From Achromobacter anxifer (GTDB taxonomy: Bacteria > Pseudomonadota > Gammaproteobacteria > Burkholderiales > Burkholderiaceae_B), in contig NZ_CAHLAR010000002.1 in NCBI RefSeq assembly GCF_903652925.1, positions 744,001-808,000 of the forward strand: 64,000 nt of DNA. The letters are read 5' to 3'. The translations under genes were made by a program, and so were the position numbers. Position 1 is the stretch's first letter; the number at the start of each line of letters is the position of its first letter. Under the pieces are notes generated by a model that was given only the letters and a program-made list of their open reading frames with translations, made no database searches and was not told the origin of the DNA. Shown piece by piece: positions 8,288 to 15,679 of this stretch.

Positions 8288-9286
8288 TCAGTTGTTGGTC
8301 TGTATGTTGCGGGACTTGATGATGTGGCCGTAGCGCTCGCGTTCGCTGGCCGCCAGCGCTTGCAGCTGACCTGGCGTGGATCCGTGAGCCAGCGCGCCTT
8401 GCGATTCCAGCTTGGTCTTCATGGCGGGGTCGGCGGCGATTTCGCGGATGGCCTGCGACAGCTTGTCGATGACGGCCGGGGGCGTGCCGGCGGGCGCCAG
8501 CACCGCGGTCCAGGAGCCGGACTGCGCATTCTTCACGCCGGCCTCGTCGATGGTGGGCACGTCCGGCATGGCCGGCGAGCGCGTCGCGCCCGTCACGGCC
8601 AGCGCGCGCAGCTTGCCGCCGTTGACGTAGGGCATGGTTTCCAGCACCGAGGCGAACAGCATGTCGACGCGGCCGGCCATCAGGTCGGTCATGGCGGGGC
8701 CGCCGCCCTTGTAGGGCACGTGCATCAGGTCCGTGCCGGTGGCTTGCTGGAAGATCTCGGCGGACAGGTGGGGTGCGCCGCCGGTGCCGGAGCTGGCGTA
8801 GGTGTGCTTGCCCGGCTGGGAGCGGGCCAGCGCCACCAGATCCTTCACGTTCTTGGCGGGCAGGGTGGCGGGCACGACCAGCACGAAGGGCAGGTCGGAA
8901 AACAGCGACACCGGCGCGAAGGCGGTGGCGGGATCCGAGTGCAGCTTGTAGATCCACGGGTTGATGGCAAGCATGCCGGAATTGGCGAACAGCAGCGTGT
9001 AGCCGTCGGCGGGCGAGCGCGCCACCAGGTCGGCGGCGATCTGTCCGCCCGCGCCGGGGCGGTTGTCGACCACCACGGACGAGGCGAATTTTTCGCCCAG
9101 GGCGACCGCCAGCAGGCGCGCCGAGATGTCGGTGCCGCCGCCAGGTGAGAAGGGCACGATGAGGCTGATCGGGCGGTCCGGGTATCCGGCCGCGTTTGCA
9201 TTCCAGGTCAGCGCGGCGGTGGCGCTCAATGCCAGCGCCGCGGCGATGAGCCGGACGCGTTTCCGGGCGATGTGCTTAGTCTCCAT
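8288..9286 (-). CDS. Bug/TctC-family periplasmic solute receptor
   Basis: The 332-residue protein has an Arg-rich N-terminus, a hydrophobic signal core (about 13-28) and a cleavage site near NANAA. The family motif 'ISLIVPFSPGGGTDISAR', the 'PADGYTLLFANSG' loop and the conserved 'HVPYKGGGPA' follow. It is predicted to capture a carboxylate in the periplasm. No transporter membrane genes are adjacent. It precedes a D-2-hydroxyacid dehydrogenase gene and is divergent from the LysR at 9463, its probable regulator, across a region with two palindromes (9401-9437). Confidence 0.92.
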   Translation of the reverse strand: METKHIARKRVRLIAAALALSATAALTWNANAAGYPDRPISLIVPFSPGGGTDISARLLAVALGEKFASSVVVDNRPGAGGQIAADLVARSPADGYTLLFANSGMLAINPWIYKLHSDPATAFAPVSLFSDLPFVLVVPATLPAKNVKDLVALARSQPGKHTYASSGTGGAPHLSAEIFQQATGTDLMHVPYKGGGPAMTDLMAGRVDMLFASVLETMPYVNGGKLRALAVTGATRSPAMPDVPTIDEAGVKNAQSGSWTAVLAPAGTPPAVIDKLSQAIREIAADPAMKTKLESQGALAHGSTPGQLQALAASERERYGHIIKSRNIQTNN

Positions 9287-9400
9287 GCTTTTCTCTTTTT
9301 GGCGGTGTGGGCGGCGTTTGCCGCGGAAAAAGCGATGCTGCGCGGGTGCTCCTTGGTGATGCCTGGGGGCCGTCTTGCGGCCTAGGGCGGAGTATAGGAA

Positions 9401-9437
9401 CGGCTATCGATGGATAGCCGTTCGAGCTATAAATAGC
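9401..9437. promoter_or_regulatory. two palindromes, likely LysR operator, in the Bug/LysR divergent region
   Basis: CGGCTATCGATGGATAGCCG (9401-9420) has perfect 8-bp arms around GATG. GCTATAAATAGC (9426-9437) is a second, exact palindrome. Both lie between divergent start codons (9286 and 9463), 26 bases or more upstream of the LysR ATG. That position and symmetry fit a LysR recognition and activation site pair. Confidence 0.6.
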
Positions 9438-9462
9438 ATTGATCAATTCAAGGATTGGATCG

Positions 9463-10368
9463 ATGGAATTCCGTCAACTGGAGTGCTTCATAGCGGTCGC
9501 GGAGGAGCTGCATTTCGGCCGCGCGGCCGAGCGGCTCTGCATGACCCAGCCGCCGCTGTCGCGCCAGATCCAGCTGCTGGAGCAGGACCTGGGCGTGACC
9601 CTGTTCGAGCGCAACAGCAGGCAGGTGCTGCTGAGCGCCGCGGGCAGGCGCTTCCTGCGCGATGCGCGGCACCTGCTGGAGTTCTCGGCGCGCGCGGCCG
9701 CCAGCGCGCGCCGCACCTCGGGAGGCGAGGCCGGCCACATCACCCTGGGCTTCACGGCCGTCGCCGCCTACCGCCTGATGCCGTCCATGATCATGCGGGC
9801 GCGCAAGCTGCTGGGCGGCGTGGAGATCCAGCTGCGGGAAACGGTCAGCACCGACCTGGGCCGGCTGCTGCTGGCGCGCGAGGTCGACGCCATCCTGGCG
9901 CGCAGCATTCCGCAGCAGGCCGGCATCGAGGCGCGCCTGGTCGAGCGCGAACCGCTGGTGTTGGCGCTGCCCGCCGGCTCGCCGCTGTGCGAGCACGCCA
10001 CCGTGCCGCTGCGCCTGCTGCACGGGCAGCCGTTCGTGCTGTATTCGCCGCGCGAAGGGAAGTACTTCTACGACCGCATCGTCGGGGCCTTCGGCCTGGC
10101 CGACGTGCAGCCCGATTACGTGCAGCGGGCGGGGCAGACCCACACGCTGCTGGCATTGGTGCGCGCAGGGCTGGGCGTGGGCATCGTGCCGGATTCGGCG
10201 CGGGAGCTGCGCTTCGAAGGGGTGGAGTTCCGGCCGATAGGCCAGCGCAATCTGTACGCGGACATGTACTTGGCCTGGCATGCGCAGCATGACAATCCGG
10301 CCCTGGAGGCGTTCCTGCAGCGGGTGGTGGAGGTGGACCGGGCGGCATCTTCGCGGCGACGGGCTTGA
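9463..10368 (+). CDS. LysR-family transcriptional regulator
   Basis: The 301-residue protein has the canonical N-terminal HTH (MEFRQLECFIAVAEELHFGR; 'LCMTQPPLSRQIQLLEQDLG' at about 26-45) and a full effector domain. The ATG at 9463 was chosen because LysR proteins begin just before the MEFRQL motif; an upstream in-frame ATG at 9439 would add eight residues. It is divergent from the Bug-dehydrogenase operon, and the two palindromes between them are its likely binding sites. The inducer is unknown. Confidence 0.92.
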   Translation: MEFRQLECFIAVAEELHFGRAAERLCMTQPPLSRQIQLLEQDLGVTLFERNSRQVLLSAAGRRFLRDARHLLEFSARAAASARRTSGGEAGHITLGFTAVAAYRLMPSMIMRARKLLGGVEIQLRETVSTDLGRLLLAREVDAILARSIPQQAGIEARLVEREPLVLALPAGSPLCEHATVPLRLLHGQPFVLYSPREGKYFYDRIVGAFGLADVQPDYVQRAGQTHTLLALVRAGLGVGIVPDSARELRFEGVEFRPIGQRNLYADMYLAWHAQHDNPALEAFLQRVVEVDRAASSRRRA

Positions 10369-10394
10369 TGCCGGATGCTGTGGTGCCTGAGTCA

Positions 10395-10423
10395 GCGCCA
10401 GCGCCGGCGGGCGGCGCTGGCGC
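10395..10423. terminator. 11-bp GC hairpin between convergent genes
   Basis: GCGCCAGCGCC (10395-10405) pairs perfectly with GGCGCTGGCGC (10413-10423) around a 7-nt loop. It lies in the gap between a LysR gene and the convergent DCC-family gene. There is no T tract. Confidence 0.45.
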
Positions 10424-10442
10424 GTAGCGGCGGGAAAGCCGG

Positions 10443-10823
10443 CTACATCTGCATCTTCTTCTTGCCCAGCAGCGTCAATGCCAGGCTGCGGCCCGTGCGC
10501 ATGAAGGGATACAGCGCGGTCGACAGGCAGGGGTTGCGGAACACGGCGGCGTTGACGCTGTTGAACAGGTCGTTGCCCGTGCTGATCAGCGCCAGCCGGT
10601 TGATGCAGTCCGCGCCCCAGTAATCCTGTCCGTCCAGGTGCAGCAGCATGCCCTGGTTCAGGTCATAGCCTTGCGCCTTGTAGGCCACCGCCAGGTCGGG
10701 GTGGTCGCGCATGTTCAGCAGATCGATGGGGCCGACGGCCTTCTGCAATTGCAGCATCCGCACGTAGTTCGAGCAGAAAGGGCAGTCTCCGTCGTAGAGC
10801 AGGAAGTTCTTTGCGATGGCCAT
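10443..10823 (-). CDS. DCC-family (DUF393) thiol-disulfide oxidoreductase
   Basis: The 126-residue protein carries the family signature 'YDGDCPFCSNYV' at residues 10-21, a thioredoxin-like CxxC preceded by the Asp-Gly-Asp that names the DCC group. A mid-protein 'LLHLDGQDYWGAD' and a basic C-terminus (LLGKKKMQM) follow. It is cytosolic by sequence, with no signal peptide. Members are presumed dithiol oxidoreductases but physiological substrates are mostly unknown. It is monocistronic here. Confidence 0.85.
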   Translation of the reverse strand: MAIAKNFLLYDGDCPFCSNYVRMLQLQKAVGPIDLLNMRDHPDLAVAYKAQGYDLNQGMLLHLDGQDYWGADCINRLALISTGNDLFNSVNAAVFRNPCLSTALYPFMRTGRSLALTLLGKKKMQM

Positions 10824-10936
10824 GGTGCACCGTGTGGAAATGCGCGGGCGCGAAGAGCGCGCCCGCCGCCTTGTTCCGATTAAAACGCATATCGCGGGAT
10901 GCGCCCACTGTCTGTCTTGCGTTGCGTGAGCGTATC

Positions 10937-11887
10937 TCAGCGCATCTGGCGCACGCCATGTCCCAGCCGCCGACGCAGCAGGTTGCGCAGCGTGACGCCG
11001 TCGGCGTAGCCGACCTGCGCCGCGATCTGCTCCAGCGATTGGCTGGTGGTTTTCAGCAAATGGGCCGCGCGCTCCACGCGCAGGTCCTGGAAGAACGACA
11101 GCGGACTCTTGCCCAACACCTCCTGCATGCGGCGCGCCAGGGTGCGCTTGCTGGCGCCGAGCGCCTGCGCCGCAGCGTCCAGCGAAAAGCCCTGCGCCAG
11201 ATGGGCGCGGGCCCAGCGTTCGAAGGCCTGCACCAGCGGTTCGGCATGCGTGAGGTGATCGGTGATGACGTAGGCCGATTGCGCGGGCCGCTGGTCCACG
11301 ATCAGATAGCGGGCCACCAGCGCGGCCAGTTCAGGACTGGCCTGGCGCACCAGCCATAGCGCCATGTCCATGTGGCTGAGCGCCGCGCCTGCCGTCAGCA
11401 GCGACGACGAGCGCACCAGCATGCGCCCGTCCTCCAAGTCCACCGCGGGATAGCGCTGCCGGAATAGCGGCGCCAGCCACCAGGTGGTGGTGGCCTTGTG
11501 GCCGTCCAGCAAGCCGGATTCCGCCAGCACGAAGGTGCCGATGCAGGCCGCGGCAGTGTTCGCGCCGGAGCCGCGCTGGCGCAGCATGCGGCCGGCGTCG
11601 CGCACGTCGGCCCGGTCCAGCGCGGGCAGCAGCGTTTCGGGCATCTTGCAGCCGATGGCCGGGATGACCAGCCAGTCCGGGGCCGACGGGTCCGGACCGC
11701 CCGCGACGGGCACGCTGAATCCTTGCGAGGTACGGACCTTGCGGCGCATGCCGACGATCCGCGTATCGAATCGCGGTACGGATTCGGGCAGCAGCGGCGC
11801 CAGTTCGTTGGCCGTGGTGAACACGTCCAGGATGGCGGACAGACCGGTATCGAACACGCCCTCCAGGGCCAGGATCTGGATCTTCAT
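10937..11887 (-). CDS. GlxA-type AraC-family transcriptional regulator
   Basis: The 317-residue protein has an N-terminal DJ-1/PfpI-like domain (residues about 1-190, with the 'nucleophile elbow' region 'ANTAAACIGTFVLAESGLLD') and a C-terminal AraC double HTH (about 215-317, 'DAAAQALGASKRTLARRMQE' and 'LEQIAAQVGYADGVTLRNLL'). This is the GlxA layout. Such regulators sense small metabolites through the DJ-1 domain. The start at 11887 is the ATG just before 'KIQILALEGVFD', where the family begins. It is divergent from a LysE-family exporter at 12006, its probable target. Confidence 0.88.
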   Translation of the reverse strand: MKIQILALEGVFDTGLSAILDVFTTANELAPLLPESVPRFDTRIVGMRRKVRTSQGFSVPVAGGPDPSAPDWLVIPAIGCKMPETLLPALDRADVRDAGRMLRQRGSGANTAAACIGTFVLAESGLLDGHKATTTWWLAPLFRQRYPAVDLEDGRMLVRSSSLLTAGAALSHMDMALWLVRQASPELAALVARYLIVDQRPAQSAYVITDHLTHAEPLVQAFERWARAHLAQGFSLDAAAQALGASKRTLARRMQEVLGKSPLSFFQDLRVERAAHLLKTTSQSLEQIAAQVGYADGVTLRNLLRRRLGHGVRQMR

Positions 11888-12005
11888 GGCAAGAACGCTA
11901 TCAAAGATGTCAAAACCGCCAATATTAATAAGGTCGGCCCGGACCCACAATGCTGCTGTCTGATCGGCGGCGCAAAGGTGCGCCGCGAGCAACCGGAGCC
12001 GTATC

Positions 12006-12611
12006 TTGTCCTTAGTCTGGTCCTTTGAAAATCTGCTTGCCCTGGCGCTGTTCGCCTTCGTGACCTCCGTGTCCCCGGGGCCCAGCAACGTCATGCTGAT
12101 GACCTCCGGAGCCAACTTCGGCTTCGGCCGGACGCTGCCGCAGGTGCTGGGCATCACCGCGGGCTTTACTTCGCTGCTGCTTGGGGTAGGGCTGGGCCTG
12201 GGCGCGCTGTTCCACGCCTGGCCGGCCCTGTCGGTGGGCCTGAAGCTGGGCGGCGCTGCCTACCTGCTGTACCTGGCATGGCGCATCGCGCTGTCGCGCT
12301 CGATCAGCGCGGGCCAGGCCTCGGCCAGGCCGCTCACCTTCATGGAATCGGCCTTGTTCCAGTGGATCAACCCCAAGGCCTGGATCGTGGCGCTGGCCGC
12401 GGTCGCGGTCTATGTGGACGCCGCCGCGCCCTGGGCTTCGCTGGCGTGGATGTGCCTGGTGTTCGCGGTGGTGAACGTGCCCAGCGTTTCGCTATGGGCG
12501 GGCTTCGGCGTGGCGCTGCGCGGATTCCTCGCGCAGCCCGGACGTCTGAAGTGGTTCAACATCGCCATGGGGACGCTGCTGGCGCTGAGCTTGTGGCCGA
12601 TGCTACGGTGA
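12006..12611 (+). CDS. LysE-family amino-acid/metabolite exporter
   Basis: The 201-residue inner-membrane protein has about six hydrophobic segments and the family motif 'SVSPGPSNVMLMTSGANFG' in the first loop, typical of LysE/RhtB translocators that export amino acids or related compounds. Translation starts at TTG (12006), preceded by a CGGAG site. No in-frame ATG is available without losing the first membrane segment. It is divergent from the GlxA-type regulator at 10937-11887, a frequent pairing for LysE exporters. The substrate cannot be read from sequence. Confidence 0.88.
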   Translation: MSLVWSFENLLALALFAFVTSVSPGPSNVMLMTSGANFGFGRTLPQVLGITAGFTSLLLGVGLGLGALFHAWPALSVGLKLGGAAYLLYLAWRIALSRSISAGQASARPLTFMESALFQWINPKAWIVALAAVAVYVDAAAPWASLAWMCLVFAVVNVPSVSLWAGFGVALRGFLAQPGRLKWFNIAMGTLLALSLWPMLR

Positions 12612-12771
12612 TGGAGTCCGGCGCCAACGTGGAAGAGGGGGGGCGATACGGGCGGGTGCTGCATTTCTGTGCCGCACCCGCAGCCGCACTCACGCCCGCA
12701 GCCGCGCATGTCGCTTCCTTGCAGGCCGCGCATGCGCATGCCGCACGCGGGCATGTCGCACCCGCGGACAG

Positions 12772-13404
12772 TCAGCCCGCGACAGCTTCGCCGGTTTCGC
12801 CCCAGGCCAGGCCCATGGCGTAGCCGCGCACGTCCTCCGGCCATGCGGCAATCTGCTGCGCAAAGCGCTCGCGGTCGTCGGCATACAGCGCCCGCGTTGC
12901 TTCCTCGAAACCGGGCAGGTTGCCGCCCATGCTGGACATGAAGTGGTAGGTGGCCTCCTGACGCTGGCGGCGGCGGTCCCGCGCCTCGTTGTCGCGGCGC
13001 GCCTGTTCCACCAGCTTGCGCAAGGCGACCGAGGCGCCGCCGGGTTGCTCGCCCAGCCAATCCCAATGGCGCGGCAGCAGGGTCACTTCACGCGCCACCA
13101 CGCCGAGCTTCGGACGGCCGCGGCCGCGGGGTTGCGTTTCTTCCTCCGCGTCGGCGGGGATGCCAGGCGGTGGGGCGACGCGGGCGCGGTGACGCTCGGC
13201 GATGGCGGCGGGGCTGCCGCTCAAGTCCAGGTCGACCTGCTTGCCGGACTGGTCGTCGAACAACAGGATGGTGGCGTCGTTGCCGGCGTCCATGGCCTGC
13301 CTGACGGCGAGCGCCACGTCGGCGAGCGCGCCGGCGGCAAGAATGTGGTGGCCGGCGAACGCGGTATGCGAAGCGACGGGGAGAGGGGTGATTGCTTGGT
13401 TCAT
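12772..13404 (-). CDS. DUF2239-family protein
   Basis: The 210-residue cytosolic protein matches my memory of the DUF2239 family. It has an N-terminal alpha/beta part ('FDDQSGKQVDLDLSG'), a central basic hinge ('RGRGRPKLGVVAREVTLLP', an AT-hook-like RGRP), and a C-terminal part ('HWDWLGEQPGGASVALRKLV', then 'YHFMSSMGGNLPGFEEATRA'). Function is unestablished. The RGRP and helix pattern suggest nucleic-acid contact, which is inference. It is the last host gene before attL, and its promoter carries three direct repeats that look like a repressor operator. Confidence 0.75.
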   Translation of the reverse strand: MNQAITPLPVASHTAFAGHHILAAGALADVALAVRQAMDAGNDATILLFDDQSGKQVDLDLSGSPAAIAERHRARVAPPPGIPADAEEETQPRGRGRPKLGVVAREVTLLPRHWDWLGEQPGGASVALRKLVEQARRDNEARDRRRQRQEATYHFMSSMGGNLPGFEEATRALYADDRERFAQQIAAWPEDVRGYAMGLAWGETGEAVAG

Positions 13405-13410
13405 ATTTTG

Positions 13411-13479
13411 TCCGGGTAAAAATTCATGGACGAATTATGATCCGGGTAAAAATAGAAGTCAATATACCCGGATAAAAAT
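13411..13479 (-). promoter_or_regulatory. DUF2239 promoter with three CCGGGTAAAAAT repeats
   Basis: On the minus strand TTGACT (13457-13462) and CATAAT (13434-13439) are 17 bp apart, an excellent sigma-70 promoter for the gene at 12772-13404. TCCGGGTAAAAAT occurs at 13411-13423 and 13441-13453, and the variant CCCGGATAAAAAT at 13467-13479. One copy therefore lies downstream of the -10, one lies in the spacer and one lies upstream of the -35. This arrangement fits repression or autoregulation. Confidence 0.65.
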
Positions 13480-13528
13480 ATTTGAGCAGGCTGGCGGCTG
13501 CGGATCCGCGCAGAAATATCCTCGAGAA

Positions 13529-13546
13529 CCTAGGGTCAACACCTAG
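13529..13546 (+). repeat. attL core of the prophage
   Basis: CCTAGGGTCAACACCTAG is identical to 57145-57162, and the flanking bases differ on both sides, so the direct repeat is exactly 18 bp. It lies 60 bases beyond the integrase stop codon. Within it, CCTAGG and CCTAG(A) arms flank the 7-base centre GTCAACA, the geometry of a tyrosine-recombinase core. Confidence 0.9.
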
Positions 13547-13606
13547 AAATGCCGCGAAGCCCCACCGCAATTTTCGCTGCAAAATCAGCGGCTTACCCGC
13601 AGAATC

Positions 13607-14797
13607 TCAGGCCACCAGCTTTAAACTGGGGGACTTTTGGGGTAGCGCCTTCGCCCGCATCTCGCGCATCAACGCCCACAGGTTGAGCGATTCGCCCTCG
13701 TCGTGCCGCTGGTTCATCTGCTCCAGGGCGTCGTAGATCTCGCACAACTGCGCGACGGCATAGTGGTGCGTCATGTTGTTGCTGCCCTGGGTGTGCCACA
13801 GGATTTCGTTCTGCGTGCGTTCGGAAACACCGGCCGCGCGCAGCCGCATCCCTACCGTGTGCCGAAGATCGTGCACGTGGAGGTCGTCGAGCCCGGCCTT
13901 TTCCCGGGCTGCTACCCAGTAGCGATTGCCCATCTTCGTGACAACGGCGTACTTCGGCGGGCGGCCCGGGCGGGTCTGATGGGGGAAAACGAATACCCGT
14001 TCTGGGTGCAGGCCACGCTGGGCGTCAACCAGTCGTTGCGCGACCGAGTTGCAGACGATCAGACGTTCCGACTTCCGGCCCTTCACGAACTCCCGCGGCA
14101 CCACGAAAATGGACACCTCCAGGCCAGGCCGGATACTGACGCGAACCTCCCAATCCCAGCTGAGATTGCTGACGACGTTGCTGCGCACCCCCGTGTTCAG
14201 CACGAATTCGGCCATGGGCTTGAGGTAGGGGGCCAGGTGCTGCAAAAGGCGCTCCTGCTCGACCCAGGTGATCGGACGGGGCTGCCGTTGATCTGACAGC
14301 GGCAGCATCGTGATCTTGGGCGCATGCGGTAGCCACGTGGCGCCGTTTTCAAACTGCCATTTCGATACCGCCCGGCTGAGGATCGTGCGCACGCATTCCA
14401 GGGCGTTGTTGATGGTCTTGTTCTTCCAGCCGTACCGACGCCGATCGATGACGAAGTCTTTGAGGACGGCATCACACAGCTTGTCGATTGTTAAAGAACC
14501 GTTCCATTCCACCAGCGGTTCGAGCATGTAGGCGTCGGTCACGACCGACGGCATGCCCTCCTTATCCTTGAGCAGCTGCGTGGCCGCGTCTTCCAGTGTG
14601 ACCGGCACCCGTTTGTTGGGATCTGCCAGAAACTGCAGGGAGACACGGATTGCTTCACGCTGCGCCGTCAGGTAGTCGGTTGCCGCTGCTTGGCTTTCGA
14701 AGCCGCGCTTGCGAATGCGCTGTTTTTTGTACTGGGCGTCGACCTCGAAGGTACCGTCACCAGTCGCGTAGACGCCGTTCGTTTTTGAACGTCCCAT
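13607..14797 (-). CDS. int: tyrosine-recombinase integrase
   Basis: The 396-residue phage integrase catalyses site-specific recombination between attP and attB. The catalytic set is visible: Arg205 ('NTGVRSN'), the His309-x-x-Arg312 box ('HVHDLRHTVG'), His335 ('LWHTQG') and the nucleophile Tyr346 ('THHYAVAQL'). An N-terminal arm-binding region (1-60) and core-binding domain (about 75-165) precede them. ATG at 14797 is chosen because AGAGGTG lies six bases upstream; a GTG at 14827 lacks this. It sits 60 bases from attL, and its 5' end overlaps the putative excisionase gene by about 130 bases. Confidence 0.95.
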   Translation of the reverse strand: MGRSKTNGVYATGDGTFEVDAQYKKQRIRKRGFESQAAATDYLTAQREAIRVSLQFLADPNKRVPVTLEDAATQLLKDKEGMPSVVTDAYMLEPLVEWNGSLTIDKLCDAVLKDFVIDRRRYGWKNKTINNALECVRTILSRAVSKWQFENGATWLPHAPKITMLPLSDQRQPRPITWVEQERLLQHLAPYLKPMAEFVLNTGVRSNVVSNLSWDWEVRVSIRPGLEVSIFVVPREFVKGRKSERLIVCNSVAQRLVDAQRGLHPERVFVFPHQTRPGRPPKYAVVTKMGNRYWVAAREKAGLDDLHVHDLRHTVGMRLRAAGVSERTQNEILWHTQGSNNMTHHYAVAQLCEIYDALEQMNQRHDEGESLNLWALMREMRAKALPQKSPSLKLVA

Positions 14798-15024
14798 TGC
14801 TTCACCTCTGTGATAGAAGCGGGACACTCATTACCCGCGGGCAGTTTAACCGCTTCCTTGTAGTCGTCCCAGGCGGCGTCCAGGTCCGCGCGCTCGTAGA
14901 TGATCGACGGCCCGGCGCGCGTGCCCTTGCCGGCCAGTCGTGGTGCGATGTTGGTATCGAAGAACCGGCGCCGCACGCCGAGATAGGCCTGGGCTTCCTG
15001 GATGGTGAATCCCCGTTTTTCCAT
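14668..15024 (-). CDS. putative excisionase / small HTH protein
   Basis: The 118-residue frame begins MEKRGFTIQEAQAYLGVRRR. This is a MerR/excisionase-like winged helix in which a helix-turn-helix at residues about 7-30 is followed by 'IIYERADLDAAWDDY'. The start has an AGGGG site seven bases upstream. Its position immediately upstream of, and overlapping, the integrase gene is the classical place for a recombination directionality factor. The last 50 codons overlap int in another frame, so the true end may be correct but unusually encoded. Confidence 0.65.
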   Translation of the reverse strand: MEKRGFTIQEAQAYLGVRRRFFDTNIAPRLAGKGTRAGPSIIYERADLDAAWDDYKEAVKLPAGNECPASITEVKQWDVQKRTASTRLVTVPSRSTPSTKNSAFASAASKAKQRQPTT

Positions 15025-15033
15025 GTCGCACCC

Positions 15034-15225
15034 CTACGGCAGCTTGTAGCGGTCGCGGCAGGGCGCGCAGGCGCCCGCCACCAAGCGGCCCGACCATTCG
15101 CCGCACAGGTCGCATTCGCCGGGCTCGCCCTTGGGCATAGCCGCGGCGCGGGCACTAGCGGCCGCCTGGCGCGCGGTGGCTTCGCGCTCGATGTGGTCGC
15201 CAGCTTCGTCGATGATGTCAGCCAT
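15034..15225 (-). CDS. TraR/DksA-type zinc-finger protein, 63 aa
   Basis: A small protein with a helical N-terminus (ADIIDEAGDHIEREATARQA) and a C-terminal four-cysteine finger ('CDLCGEW', then 'CAPC'). This is the pattern of phage TraR/DksA C4 zinc-finger proteins, which can bind the RNA polymerase secondary channel. Its length matches phage TraR-like proteins (about 60-75 aa). Its ATG overlaps the stop codon of the DUF3310 gene by one base, so the two are translationally coupled. Function here is inferred from family resemblance. Confidence 0.75.
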   Translation of the reverse strand: MADIIDEAGDHIEREATARQAAASARAAAMPKGEPGECDLCGEWSGRLVAGACAPCRDRYKLP

Positions 15226-15677
15226 CAGTTATCTCCCAGCAGGTGGTTGATGTACCAGCGCGCCTTGCGCAGATCCTCGGGACCGTTCTTGCGCTTCCAG
15301 CGCCACAGGTACTTGATGGCGTTCGCGGTGCAGGCGGCCTCGATGCCTTCCAGGCCGGTCGTGGCGGCCGCGATCGCGTCGATGCACTCGATGCCGCCGG
15401 CCGTGTAATGGGCCGGGTGATTCACGGCGTCGGTACGAGCGTCGGCGTCGGCTGCCGAGACGGGCATGCCGCCTGTCGTGTAGCGGGCGTCGAGAGCTTC
15501 CAGATCAGCTTTGGCCTCGGTGAGTTCAGGCCTCTTCGCCAGTATTTCGGTCAGGCACTTACGAAGCCCGGTTACCTCCCAAGGCCGTAAGGGCAGGGAT
15601 TCCTTCAGCTTATGCAGCACGTGCTGCGCAGGTGAATTATCTTCAATGAATGGGGCGAAGGGTGCAGGTTCACGCAT
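15225..15677 (-). CDS. DUF3310 (SaV-like) phage protein
   Basis: The 150-residue protein has a C-terminal DUF3310 domain (about 85-148: 'VNHPAHYTAGGIECIDAI', 'ANAIKYLWRWKRKNGPEDLR', 'ARWYINHLL'), a widespread phage domain of uncertain role. The N-terminal half is a separate helical region. The start is the ATG at 15677 just upstream of the SNF2 helicase stop codon (15680), and a longer frame into that gene is a shadow. It belongs to the leftward early operon. Confidence 0.85.
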   Translation of the reverse strand: MREPAPFAPFIEDNSPAQHVLHKLKESLPLRPWEVTGLRKCLTEILAKRPELTEAKADLEALDARYTTGGMPVSAADADARTDAVNHPAHYTAGGIECIDAIAAATTGLEGIEAACTANAIKYLWRWKRKNGPEDLRKARWYINHLLGDN

Positions 15678-15679
15678 GG

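Noticed and set aside
12650-12771. GC-rich quasi-repeats (GCATGTCGCA words) after the LysE gene as a repeat element
   Set aside because: Copies are short and irregular with no consistent period; ordinary low-complexity intergenic DNA explains them.
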